DNA of 64,000 bases from Todiramphus chloris collaris (Eukaryota; Chordata; Aves; Coraciiformes; Alcedinidae): assembly GCA_025345505.1 (NCBI GenBank), contig JANVCC010000073.1, positions 2,388,053 through 2,452,052 on the forward strand, in the 5' to 3' direction. Each line of letters starts with the position of its first letter. Within the stretch, counting starts at the first letter, position 1. The position numbers were made by a program, and so were the translations under genes. Shown piece by piece: positions 34,901 to 45,461 of this stretch. The notes below the pieces were generated by a model. The model did not search any database, was not told the origin of the DNA, and saw nothing but the letters and a program-made list of their open reading frames with translations.

Positions 34901-36362
34901 CAGAGCAAGCACTTGGGCCTGTGCACGTGAGAAGGGCTGAGGAACTAAGACTTGACAGAAATTTAGTATCCTTCATTTTGCCATGAGAAAACACTCAAAC
35001 GGTATTTTTCTCATGCTGTTGCAACACATTTTTGGATTAATAATATAATCTTAGAAGTAATTTACTTTAAATACAGTTAACACTACCAAAAAGAAAACCC
35101 CAACCCCGTAAGCGTGGTAAGGATTTTGTCAGGGTGAAGGGAATTTACCAGTCTAAGATTTAATTCTGGTTCTATGCATGGAGCTCTTAATTGCTGGTTT
35201 ACTATTCTAGATGAGCTTTCTTGCCTCAGGGCTTTCAGTAAAATCCACTGACTTCAGTGCTTAAAATCTGGCAGCATTGGCTGTTTCAGAGGAGAGAGAA
35301 AGTTCCTGCAACAGGAGACCCAAGTTTTCTACAAGTCATAGTTTTCCAGGGGGAGGGGACAGGACAGGGTTGTCACTCAGTCACGCACCAACAGGAACAC
35401 AGATATTCTTGGGTGGCCTTGGACAAGTTCTTCAGGGGACAGGAGGAAAAAAAAAAATCTCCCTTTTTCTCCTTGTAGGCACTGGTAACACGGTCATCGA
35501 GGCTGTGAAAGTGCTTGTGGAACACGGCGTGCAGCCAAGTGTCATCATCCTGCTAAGCCTGTTCTCCACACCTCACGGTGAGTGGAGGGGGCACGAGGGG
35601 GCCAGAGCGGGCAGTGGAATGGGCCAGCAGAGGACAGGGACTGTTACACCGAGCAGCAAAGCTGCAAAGGGTAAAAGAGCCCCAAAAGCAGGGATCTGCA
35701 GCGCTGCCAGGCGCACAGAACGCTCCGGTGGCTCCCAAAGCAAAGCCAGTCCTGCTGCTGCTCTGGACTGTAGCAGCCCACGGGGGGTGGTTGGTCAGCC
35801 ATCAACAGAATACCAGGAGCGTGAGGTAAAGGGGGCTCCAGAACTGTCCTGTCTGCCTGTCAAAGGTTTAGTGGGTAAAAGGGGATCCAAACAAGGAATG
35901 CCGTGTTCCTGTGAAGTAGGAAAATGGATCTCGTGCCTTGTTTCAAAAGTTGGCAATGGCAGACATGGCTTATCAAAGAAGTCACCTGAACTGCAGCGAG
36001 TTATCGCTGGCAGTCAGTGACCACTTTGGTGACTAGATACGTGTATGGTAAAGAAAAGAAAAAGCCAAAGAAGAAAACCCCACGGAAGTGATCCACTAAA
36101 TTCAGGAAGTCCTTAGAGACAGACAGCTAAGGCAGAAGCGTGGAGATGGGAGAACAGAGCTTGACTTACCTATGGAGTTACGATGATGATGATGATAATT
36201 TAACGTGTAGGGGTGCAGCGCTGTACTCATCATTGCCTTTGCCCTCTCCCCAAAGGTGCCAAATCCATCATCCAGGAATTCCCCGAGATCACCATTTTAA
36301 CTACAGAAGTTCATCCTGTTGCACCAACACACTTCGGGCAGAAGTATTTTGGAACAGACTGA
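22221..36362 (+). CDS. UPRT: UPRT, uracil phosphoribosyltransferase homologue (complete, 7 exons)
   Basis: The exons are 22221-22501, 28316-28358, 31782-31851, 33797-33859, 34599-34760, 35479-35577 and 36256-36362. Together they have 825 bases and encode 274 residues, with all junctions GT-AG and phases consistent. The protein has a Ser/Pro/Ala-rich, poorly conserved N-terminus (about residues 1-70) followed by LKLLPMNDQLRELQTIIRDK. A phosphoribosyltransferase fold follows, with the phosphate-binding loop ILSTGNT near residues 205-211 and a C-terminal THFGQKYFGTD. UPRT enzymes in microbes make UMP from uracil and PRPP. In vertebrate homologues the uracil-binding loop is shortened, and the human protein is reported to lack detectable activity. 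The same short form is seen here. The human protein is 309 aa; the difference is in the N-terminus. I chose the start at 22221 because MPCQNQ right after it matches human MPCHNQ. The gene is divergent from ABCB7 and convergent with ZDHHC15. Confidence 0.95.
22997..23355 (+). mobile_element. CR1 LINE, diverged subfamily
   Basis: It has CR1 landmarks TGTTCAGCCTGGAGAGAAGG, GGTTTAGGTTGGAGCTGAGG and AAGCTGCCCAGGGCAGTGG. It ends in TTCTGTGCTTCTATGATTAC. It belongs to the family with the final 'cccCTGGAGGGGTTTCCAAG' block, unlike the other copies here. Confidence 0.87.
23560..23635 (+). mobile_element. Possible CR1 3' tail fragment
   Basis: A short segment ending GACCCAAACCATTCTATGATCC resembles the CR1 terminus. 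It is too short and diverged for certainty. Confidence 0.45.
25156..25432 (+). mobile_element. CR1 LINE, 5'-truncated
   Basis: It runs from the region of GGATTAAAGCTAGAGAGAGG through GAATTTCTTCCCCAGGAGAG and CATGGCAGGGGGGTTGGAAC to CCATTCTCTGATTC. A full 3' end is present. Confidence 0.92.
28316..28358 (+). CDS. UPRT: UPRT coding exon 2
   Basis: A 43-base exon after acceptor TTTTTCAG. It encodes KSSRGDFVFSADRL, matching the human ASRGDFMFSADRL segment, and ends CTG before GTAGGT. Confidence 0.95.
28359..31781. other. UPRT intron 2
   Basis: It contains a short CR1 tail (29388-29440). No coding or RNA feature was seen. Confidence 0.65.
29388..29440 (+). mobile_element. CR1 3' tail, short
   Basis: GATGATGATCTCCAGAGGTC then CCTTCCAACCCCAGCATTCTATGAC is the CR1 terminus, in UPRT intron 2. 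Confidence 0.75.
31782..31851 (+). CDS. UPRT: UPRT coding exon 3
   Basis: A 70-base exon encoding IRLVVEEGLNQLPYTECTVT followed by TPT. The acceptor is TCCCACAG and the donor GTAGGT. Nearly identical to the human segment. Confidence 0.95.
31852..33796. other. UPRT intron 3
   Basis: It contains a minus-strand CR1 piece at 31927-32110. Several open frames are present but none shows a recognisable domain. Confidence 0.65.
31927..32110 (-). mobile_element. CR1 LINE fragment (older subfamily)
   Basis: On the plus strand it reads CCCAGAATATCTCAAGTTGG then GAGGGACCCGTAAGGA, which is the complement of an old CR1 3' end. It continues through CATCATCCAGATGCTCCTTC to the TGACCACTTCTCTGGGGAG block. Confidence 0.8.
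33797..33859 (+). CDS. UPRT: UPRT coding exon 4
   Basis: A 63-base exon encoding GHKYEGVRFEKGNCGVSIMR followed by SG. The acceptor is CTCTCTCAG and the donor GTAGGC. Confidence 0.95.
33860..34598. other. UPRT intron 4
   Basis: A short intron with nothing recognised apart from its T-rich acceptor region. Confidence 0.65.
34599..34760 (+). CDS. UPRT: UPRT coding exon 5
   Basis: A 162-base exon from EAMEQGLRDCCRSIRIGKIL to YRRKVLLMYPIL. A 13-base T-run precedes the acceptor CACTTTGAG, which is slightly unusual for its purines before AG but is forced by the reading frame. The donor is GTAAGT. Confidence 0.95.
34761..36255. other. UPRT introns 5 and 6
   Basis: Intron 5 is 34761-35478 and intron 6 is 35578-36255, interrupted by exon 6. 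A small GAT repeat lies at about 36182-36196. Nothing else was recognised. Confidence 0.65.
35479..35577 (+). CDS. UPRT: UPRT coding exon 6
   Basis: A 99-base exon starting STGNTVIEAVKVLVEHGVQP, which completes the phosphate-binding loop. The acceptor is CCTTGTAG and the donor GTGAGT. Confidence 0.96.
36256..36362 (+). CDS. UPRT: UPRT coding exon 7 and stop
   Basis: It encodes GAKSIIQEFPEITILTTEVH then PVAPTHFGQKYFGTD and TGA. The tail holds the residues corresponding to the uracil-binding region and carries the vertebrate-type short loop. Confidence 0.96.
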
Positions 36363-36690
36363 CACACTTGGAACAAACGGATACGACTCTGAGATATTAC
36401 AAGAGGAGTTTTTTTTCTACTTTTTATTATTTTTGAGTTGGTTGAGGGCACATTTAAAAATCTTTTTAGCCAAAGGGGGAAATACTTGACTTGGATCAGT
36501 TCTGGTCAGTCACCGCCTGAACCCCGACTCAGGTACAGTAACAAAGCACTTGTCAGTACAGTCGAGCATCTCAGCGCTGGGGTTGTATAAATTGCTACAC
36601 TCTGCTTTAACTTATTTATTCTTCTACAGCCTGTCTCACGGCTGCTCGCAAGGGCAAAATAAAACAACTACATCAGAAAGAGTCTGTTAA
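36363..36690 (+). other. UPRT: UPRT 3' UTR with AATAAA at 36658-36663
   Basis: Non-coding sequence after the TGA, ending with a canonical poly(A) signal followed by a GT-containing downstream stretch (AGAGTCTGTTAATTC). Cleavage is expected near 36675-36690. Confidence 0.8.
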
Positions 36691-38193
36691 TTCATTTCTC
36701 GCCGTAAAGCGGGATCGCTCCCGGCCAGCTGGTACGGCCACTCCGAACGCTCCCAACCCGCTGGGCACACTCAGAACTCGGTGGAATTCGTGGCAGCCAC
36801 ATGGAATTGTGGGCAGAATTTCCAGTCTTTGTGTGCCGCCCACAAGTGAAAGCTACAGCTCTCTCAGTTGTGCTCTGCACGGATGATTTTCAAAGGGGGA
36901 AACACCCACAGCTGCCTTGCTCAGCAGGACCAAATGAAGAGACTTCCCTGGCAAACTGGGTGGGGACTGGGTGTGGGAGCAGCACTGCCTACAGAGATTC
37001 TAAGCAGACAGCACTCGAGTTCTGCCTCGTAAAAGTCGCGTGTTGGAATCGGGTATCGCTGACCCGCTGAAAGAAAGGAAAGCCGTGGCTAAAAGTTGAA
37101 CTCAATTTCCAGCATTGTTCACGAGCAGCAGGGCTTAAAATCAACAAAGGTGGTGGCCCTCATGGCTTAGCGCCCTCTAAAGTACTCAGCGCAGTGATTT
37201 CATCCATCAGATTAAACTTGAGTCTGCAGCCAAATACTTTAAATCCCCTGGCACCAAGCACACAATATCCAACAGTTAAACTGGCCTCGCTAACTTGGGG
37301 AAAATTCATATATACAGACAACAATTTTTTTTCAATATATCCCTATTCTAAACCGTGCAGGATTGCAGAACCTCGCCACAAAGCCCGTGCTTTTTCCTCT
37401 CATCCAGTGAGCCAAATGCAGAGGCCCGGGGCTGCCCCAACCAGCACCTTGTAAAACACGGGGCAGTGTTTAGTGAATCCTTTTTTTTTTGCCACATAAA
37501 GAACTCTTCCCCGCTCCAAGGAGTAATTGCAATTAATTGATGTGAGGCTTCCAGGGGGAGACCGTTCAGCTCACGCATAGGCTAAGTGACAAGAAATCAC
37601 CATTCACAAGTATGATAAAATAGCCAAAAACGGGTTTAATGCAGTCCCTGCCTGCCGTACAGTACAAACCGGGCAGGCTTTCCAGTACAAACCGTAATAA
37701 AAAATGTCAAAGCAGAACGCAGAGGATATTCAGCTCTAGAAATCGTACAAACACTTGGAAAACGCCAGCGAAACGCACACAAAGCGTTGGGAACAGAGTC
37801 GGCATCTTTGTCGGGACAGTAGAAACAAATACCCAAAGCTGCTGTAAAAACCCATTTGCTATCAAAAGTCTCAGTGCTGGCAGCAGCGTTAAACCCCTGA
37901 ACCCAACCAAACATCCCCCGCAGAGGGTCTGTGCCATCCCCTTGCTAGGAACTCGAGGGGCAAGGACCCGGGCATCGCCCGTCCGGGCTCCAAGCGGCAC
38001 GCCCTCCGCGCGCGAGATGCTCCCAAACCCCCGCCCCAGCCCGGGCATCTCGACAGCAGCAGAATGTGGTAACAAATTCCTGGATACCCTGGAATTTCTG
38101 TTGCTGTTGGCAGCGCTGGAGCAGTTGCTGGCGGTGTGAGGCAAGGGGAGCCCCGGGCCAAGGCTGGAGGTAGCGCGGTGGTGCCCAGATGAT

Positions 38194-38270
38194 GCTGCCC
38201 AGTCCCGGGATGGCTCGTGCAGTTGGTGTCCTGCTGCCCAGTCCCGGGATGGCTCGTGCAGTTGGTGTCC
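38194..38270. repeat. 39-bp tandem duplication, two copies
   Basis: The unit from GCTGCCCAGTCCCGGGATGG through CTCGTGCAGTTGGTGTC is present at 38194 and again at 38233, virtually identical. It lies next to a CpG-rich patch. Confidence 0.95.
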
Positions 38271-38825
38271 AGCTCCACATGAGTTTTCCTGCCCGTGAGC
38301 GGAACCCAACTCGCTTTACTTTGAAGCGTGTTAAAAAACTCCTTCTACTGCTGGATTCTCACCTAGAGAGAAGTTCGTGATTATCTGATCCTGAGATTTA
38401 ATGAAGTTTTATCTCTGAGGGACCCACCTGTACAACGAAGCTGAGTCGCTGCCAGATGAAAACCAGCTGGACAGACAGAATAATTTACAAATAACCCAAC
38501 CTTTTCTATTCAAAAGGGAAGCTGTTAGAAGCTCAGTTTGGGATTACCCTGGAATAGCTCCTGCTCGGACCACCAGTGAGCACAGCGGGAAGCCCCAGGC
38601 TCGTGCCACTGCCCAGCAGAAGAACGCAGCCCGCACTGGAGTGAATTAACCAGGTTTCACTGACCTCCTCACACGAGCTCTCGAGTCATAAAACTCGTAC
38701 CTCCACATCCTCCTCCTCCTCAGGGGAGGCCACCTCCGTGCCAACCCCACGCCCGTCATGACATCAGCACCACACCCGATGCCAACACAAGAAATTTCTG
38801 TCTCCTGTGCACCCGGGAGGCTCCC

Positions 38826-38905
38826 GGATCACAGAATCCCAGAATCAATGTCTTTGGTTGGAAGATACCTTCAAGATCATCTAGTCCAACCTTCAGGATC
38901 CTCCA
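38826..38905 (-). mobile_element. CR1 3' tail, short
   Basis: On the plus strand it reads CACAGAATCCCAGAATCAAT then GGTTGGAAGATACCTTCAAG and ATCATCTAGTCCAACC, the complement of a CR1 end. Confidence 0.85.
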
Positions 38906-41136
38906 GGAAAAGGCAGGAAAAAAACAAATCCAGCAACACATTCAAGAACCCACAGGATTTTCATTTCTCTTATAAAGGGAATTGCTGATCTGAGAAGGTG
39001 CAGCGCACACCATCCCAGTTCAGACGATGGGGAGGATGGGGGTTTTTTTGTTTGTTTCCAGGCTTTCCATGGGACTTAGCCCAAGGTTTAGCTCAAGAAA
39101 AGTTCAAGCTGAACAAGAGCAGGAATGGCTTCGGGTAAAACACCCGTGTCCTGCAGGAGCTGCCGATACAAGCAGGTGTTTCAGCAAAACTGGAGTGAGA
39201 AGCAAAGCAGATCCCTTTGGCCCTTGTGTTGTTTGGGTTTTTTTTTTTCATTTGGTTTGGTTTTTTTTCCCTCCTTAACATAACTCTTGTATTTTTTTAT
39301 TTTTTTAAGAGTGGTTGTTTCCCACTAAAGTTTGACAAATGCTGCTGTAAATCTTCAACACCTCACACAGAAAAGGAAAAAGCACAATACTATTTTAAGC
39401 AGCGTGAAAGTATACCCAAAGTACAGGCTCATATCTGAAATGTAAACTCACATTTTATTTCACACGCTTTACATTCCAACCTGAAGCTAGAAAAGGACAA
39501 ACTAAGATTTCTCAGGAAGAGAGCAAAGTAACGCAGGATGTTGGATCCCGCTGCTGGGAGAAAAGCGAGCTGAGCTGGAAGGAGGAGAACCACAAACCGA
39601 TAACCTGACGAATATCGAGGTTGGTTACAAATAAAATCTTCAAAGGACACCTGCTCACCTTCAGAGTGTCCAGAAAATAAAGAGCAACCAGTGCAAACAG
39701 CTGAAAGCTGAAAGTATTTTAACTATAGGAGGAAGAGGAAAGACTCACCCTTCAGAGGGAGATGGCAAAAGGAATCAAGCTGCCTGATGAGGGGTTTGAT
39801 CTCAGGGGTAACAACCAGGAAAGGAAATAAAACTTGAAGCAGGAAGAGGACACGGTGATGCCACAACCAGGCACTGCCTGTGGCTGCCAGGCTGTGGACA
39901 GACACAGTGACCAAAGCCTCCCTACCATGGCAGTGCTTTACTGAGGGCTTCAGAACAGGTCTGGTTTTGTAACAAAAGCTGACAGAATTGGAAATGTATT
40001 AATAAAATCAAGGTATTTTCAAGTACTATGGATCTGTTTCAGAAAACAATTACCACAGGAGTCACTGAAGCTGTGATCCTCCCGAGTTCATTAATTCTGG
40101 CTTAATAAACAAGGTCACCAGCATCTCCTCAGGCTGCCACTTCCCTGCCTGCATGCAGGAGCCAGCCCTGCCAGCAGGAAATCTGCTCTGCTGGTGCCAG
40201 GGCCATGCAGGAGGCAGCAGGCCCCTGAACACACTCAGCACAGCACTCTTTAGCTCTAATTCCAGGGAAGGAAAGGTGAATTCTTTTGGTTCTCTCCTCC
40301 CCCCGACGCTTCACATTCGTATTATGTTACAGACTTTATGCATTAGGTTTGAGAACTAAGCCTGGGTTGTGCTTTCAGTCCACGCCAGCATCCAGAACTA
40401 CAAACCTACAGCCAGGACGAGTTGTGCCGAATCGCAGTCCTGGTTTGCTCCTGGGGGGAGCCATTCATGGCTCTGGTGCTGTTGGGAAGCTCCCCGGCTC
40501 TCGTCAAGGGCAGCGCAGAGATGCCCGAGGTACAGCTTGCTAAAAACATACAGCGCTGCTTCCTGTTCAAAAGAATCCAGACCAAAATCATCCTGTGCCA
40601 ACTGGAGAGACAAAACAAACCCGCGGTGCAGCGAGGCTTAGAACAAGTCCTAATTCCTCAGGTGCAACTCGCTGGCCAAAGAGAGGACTTACCACAGTAC
40701 CACCCACAGAAACATCAATGTGATGTTTTCTCTACTCATTTTCTTTTTGAAAGAGCACAGTGTACCTGAACGTAACTGGGAGAGAATGGGGAGAGGTGGT
40801 TGGTAGCGGTGGGTTATTTTGGAGCCTAGATCTGGGAGTGCAGGGCTGGGGCTGTGCAGGTTTCACAGTAACACCCAGCAAGAGTGTTGGCTCTTTCACA
40901 CCACGACAGCCACTTGGAAAAGCTGCTTACAGCAGAGAAAGTCCTCGCTCCACGAAGGACGTGCAATGCATTTGCAAAATGCTGAAATCCAGCCGGAGGC
41001 CAGGCAGAAGATGCTGCACCTGGGATGAACTCTCACGCTTCCCTGCCCTGCTTTAAGCTGACAAAACCACAGTCTGTTCCCACTCCCGGACAGTCTGACA
41101 CCTGCGGCACTGGCTGCCACTCCAGCTGTAACTGTT

Positions 41137-41146
41137 NNNNNNNNNN
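41137..41146. other. Assembly gap (10 N)
   Basis: Ten N bases interrupt the sequence. The real distance across the gap is unknown. Confidence 1.
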
Positions 41147-41495
41147 TGCTCCTGTTGGTAGGGTTACAGGCAGCATCCAGTGGTCCTCTTCCAACTCGCA
41201 AGGTCTCATGGAAATAACGCCGAAGGGACGGGCATCGCGGCCACCAGATCCACCTCCCTTGGCAACCTTCAGCTCAGCCAACTTCCTGGGTGCCACTGGA
41301 TTTACCCTAGGTAGGGACTGGTGGTAAATGTCACAACGCAGTGACCCCAGCAGGAACATTTACACTGCTCCTGGGAGCACAGGGGGCTGGGGAGCACAGC
41401 TGGGATGCCTGTACAGCGAGGCAGGCAGGGCGAGAAACACACGGGGTGAACTGGAAGCACTGGTCTGCGCCCAGAGTACAGTGTCAACTGGTACT

Positions 41496-41618
41496 GGTGA
41501 GACTTGGTGGAACGATTCCCAGGGCTGGAGTGCAGGGATGGAGGGTCCAGGCTGTTCAGGAGGGACAGGTGGAGGTGTCGCAGTGTACGTTCAGGAGAGG
41601 TTTGACTGTACAGCCCTT
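41496..41618 (+). mobile_element. CR1-like LINE ORF2 endonuclease fragment
   Basis: The frame reads ETWWNDSQGWSAGMEG ... GGGVAVYVQERFDC. This resembles the segment of CR1-clade endonuclease domains with ETWW, a W-S-x-x-M-x-G stretch and GGGVALYV. It is an internal piece of ORF2 without the CR1 3' end, unlike every other copy in the window. The exact borders are uncertain. Confidence 0.7.
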
Positions 41619-44600
41619 ACAGCTGGATGGCAAACAGGAGATGCTGCAGTGGGTGTACCCCTTACACAGCTACTTGTACTCTTTATCTCTCCTGTTACCC
41701 GCAGCAGTGACATCAGCCAGCCTGAGGCATTTCTGGTTTCCAGTGCATTTACTGAGCATATTCTGAGGACTCCAGGCACCCTGTGTTTATCACAGTCTTT
41801 TTACACAACTTTCTTTCAGAAGCATGGGGGGGGGGGGGAAGTCAATTTCAAAAGCAAACAGCAGCCCAGTTTTTAAAGCACAGGGGCAGGGGGTGCAGTC
41901 AAAATTCCTGCTTTTACACTGCCCAGACCTCCAGTTAACAGCCTTTTTAAAGGCCAGAAATGCTAATTGGGAAAACACTGTTCTCCTTAGCAGCCACCTG
42001 CAATGATGTTTGGAGCCCCAGCAGCAGGGGCGGGCGCTGGAACACGGCACAGAGAGAACCAACGCCGGGTGCAGCGCGAGGAGATCTGCTCTGGGGGAGG
42101 GAAGAGGACAAAACGGAGCTTTCTCCAGCCACTCGGCCCCGTGTTCGTTCCACGTGTTGTTCTGCCTTGGTTTTCTTCTGTACTTGTTTCACGTTTCCAT
42201 TCTGAAGCTTGCAAAAAACTGAGGGGTGAATATTGATTTGAAGTGGTTCTTGAACCATCAAACTACTTGTTGTTCCTACCTGGACAAGAGTTTGTTGTAA
42301 CCAAGGAAAGGGTAAAATCAGCCAGAACTGATTACAAGTAAAGTTCTTGAATAAGAGCAAGTTACTTGGAAACCTTTAAATCCAAGCTGGGCAGCTGTGG
42401 TATCAGAAAAGATACCAGTTTTTATAACAATTGCAAGACAAAACCTGGGCTTATGTCCTACCTAACAACCAGTGCTGCATCTGGGCAGCAGGCAGAGGCA
42501 CTGCCCTCACATCTCCTCGGCAGCTCTGCTGCCAGTGCTGCCGGGCAGAAACGACACGGAATGAATGACAGGGCTGGGAAAGGAATCAAATCCAGAAAGG
42601 ACACAAGAACCTGCTCAGATAACTCCTGGAAATCCACACGGCTTCAGACACAGCTCTGGTAACTCCCATTGTAAAAATCTGCTGCAGCTGACAGGGTGAA
42701 ACAGAAAGCACCAAATTGTCTTCCTGGTTTCCTCTGTGCTCAGTACTGAGGAGAAGGGAGTTACTGACACTGAGTAAGAAAGAGCTCATCCTGACTCCTA
42801 ACAACTGAGCTTCACCAACAGGATGTTCTGCTGCTGCCTGCTCTACACCCAACCCCAGAGGCAGATGGAGTAAGTATCTGTCCTCAGGGCACCAGGTAGT
42901 TAAAGGTCTACTCTTAGGGACAGCAGATCTCTGCAAGTCTCTCTTCTGCCTCACCAACATATTTCCACAGGCAGAGCAAATAGAGAAAAAAAGGGTTTAG
43001 TGTTTAGGCAAGGTCTTTGTCACCAAACAGACACTTAGCAGGTAATTTCTCATGACATATCTGTGGTCACTGGCAACACAAATGGGCTGATAAACACAAA
43101 AAAAAGATAGAAAAAGGTAACAAATGACCTTAAAGGCAGTAGACTAATACTTGAAGCATGCACCTAATTCAACCATGAGCGGTGGAGTCGCCAGGTCGGA
43201 ATCATGCAGATAAAAAAACCTCAGGTCTAGAAAAATGGATACAATCCTGCCAGCTCATCTGCAGTCCCGTTGCACAGAACAGAACCTGCAGATGGAGCAA
43301 AATGAAGAAAAAAACCCAATCTCCTCACCCTCTCAGTGCTGAAAACCCTCGAAACCACCCATCAACTCATTTGCTTCAGAGGAAGTTTGGAAAAAGTCAG
43401 TATTATCAATTGTCTCTTCAGCAGCATGGGACTAAAACCACCTCTGTGGAGCGTAACCTCCAAACGCTGTGGCTGGAACTTCTAGCGCACGTTTGCAACT
43501 CGCGTGTTTCAAATTTACATCTTCCTTTCTCCCTCCATAAACAGAGAATTCCACCAGACAGCGATCCAGGAATGACTTGGTATTTCAGCCCTAGGAATTA
43601 GCACAAACTGGACTGACTGAAGTTGCCTTTTGCATTTTTGGTGCCTTCAAGTAGGACTGGGCTTAAAGGGCACTAGAATTCAAACTCCTAAGACAATTAC
43701 ACCCTCCTAAAAAAACCACTGTGAAAAAAGGAATCTATGGCCACGAAATTCTGGAATCTTTGATACTGGCAACATGAATATTCTCTTTTCACACACAGCT
43801 GCATACGTAGATAGGCATGTTCAGCACTTTTTCTTTCAGCACATTGACATCCAACTGTCAGTTTAGTGCCAAATTGCAGTGGGTCTGTCTCTCCTTGAGT
43901 TGAATGGACTCAGACAGAACTTGAAATACATTCGAAAATGCCACTTGTCAGAAAAGGCTGGAGTCAGTCTCAAAATAAATACCACCCCTGAAGAATGTTA
44001 TGGCTTGGAAGAATTTCAAGAACTTGAGTCCCTGACGTTTGCAAAACGAAAAGGCCTTAGGAAATGCGCTCGCCTCGATATTCTTACCTATTTTGAATAA
44101 AAAATATATATTATTTATAAAACAAAGAGAGCGGGCCAAAGAAGATCGGCCAGAATCACTCTATAAAACTGTTCTGTTCACTCCGTAACTCAAACTTATA
44201 AAGCCTTGAAACATCTGGGGAGCAGGATTTCTGGAGAAGCACTCTAGAATGCAGATTCCAATCAGATGATACTTCATGATGGTTTCTCATCTTGAAGATC
44301 CACTTGTTTGCTGCCCCTCGTAGCTGAAGTCCATGCCAAGAGAAGGGCTGTTGACTCCTGAGAGGGAAGCTGAAATTTAAATGAAGAAAAAAACGTGCAG
44401 CTATAAGCACTGACCTGACGGGCAACGGAGGGGTGTCTAATCTTGACTCCGAGCATCGTTTCAAAGTCAAGCGGAACGACAGGGGCAAGGCTGGGTTTTC
44501 ATGCCCTCAGCAGAACAGCAGTGGGCTGTCCTCACTGGCTAGAGACAGAAAAAACACTTTGGGCTTTTTTCTTCTCAGTGGAAGAAGGTGGAGTTGCACC

Positions 44601-45417
44601 TCCAACACCTCAGAGGGCTGTTCATAAGTTGTTGCTGCGCAGAAGCGGGCGGTGGGGCAGTTGTTCTACACCCACGGGGGAATTCTAGCAGACTGTTCCA
44701 CTTCCTGCAAGCAGGACAGCAGAGGAGGCTCCTTCAGCCTGGGTCAGCCACGCTCCACTGGGAAAATGTTTCATGGAGACTGTGGAGGACCGGGGCTGCA
44801 ACAGTCCGTGTGCGGGGTATCTCCCCAGGGTTATCAAAGTCACAACAGGTTACAGAGCAGTGAACATTCTGGTAGTATCTTCCCCAAACTGTATTTTTTT
44901 TTGTTGTACCCAAGTTTCTCCAAGGTGAAAGAAATACAGGTAAAAGAGTAGCATCTGATGTGGGTGTTACAAGTTACTTCTATTTATTCCCAACAGCAAC
45001 TTGGCTGTTCTCAACTTCAGTTTCTTTTAAGTGTATCTGCACCTTCCCACACCCTTCATCGAGCACAGAACAGAATTCCAGTCTTGTAACTGGACAAGTT
45101 AGCAGCAAGAGTGGTTCCTGCCACGTTTACCAGAGGAGCTGCAGGGTTTGTATCCTCCCCTACAAACAGTGCTCTCGGCTCTGGTGTTGACTGCATCAAC
45201 ATCCAGCCCAGGGCTGCTGGATAGCTACTCTTTTCTTTTAGGTTCTCTTAAACAACATATTTCTGGGCAAGATGGAGAAATATTAGTGAAACAGAACTGT
45301 GTGTAGATGGGTCAACATGAAACTCTGTCTAGAGGGTCTCTGTCCTCTTTTAAAGGTAATGAAGAAAGAAATACTGACCTTTCTGAGCAAGCTTTCTACT
45401 GCTGCGTTTTCCAACTG

Positions 45418-45461
45418 CTATGTCTCCTTTTCTATGGCAAGGGATGAAGCTTCAGCAGAAT
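45418..45461 (-). CDS. ZDHHC15: ZDHHC15 coding exon 11 and stop
   Basis: The coding part has 44 bases: [14 protein letters not shown] and TAG after acceptor CACTGCATAG. It matches the human end (YPEGSSSLAVETET). It lies 4.7 kb downstream of exon 10 and is easy to miss. The phase fits. Confidence 0.88.

Larger units (their letters stand above)
36691..45417. other. Convergent spacer and probable ZDHHC15 3' UTR
   Basis: No coding exon was recognised between the UPRT 3' end and the ZDHHC15 stop codon. Possible minus-strand poly(A) signals are at 44983-44988 (TTTATT on plus), about 39463-39468 (TTTATT) and 37634-37639 (TTTAAT). I cannot tell which is used. It also contains a CpG-rich patch (37940-38060), a 39-bp tandem repeat, CR1 pieces and the assembly gap. 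Confidence 0.5.

Noticed and set aside
37707-38309. Open frame of 200 codons on the minus strand over the CpG-rich patch
   Set aside because: It contains the 39-bp tandem repeat translated (HQLHEPSRDWAAG twice) and no domain. It is best explained by GC content.
43879-44100. Open frame of 73 codons on the plus strand
   Set aside because: The peptide looks plausible but matches no family I know, and no start or exon context supports it.
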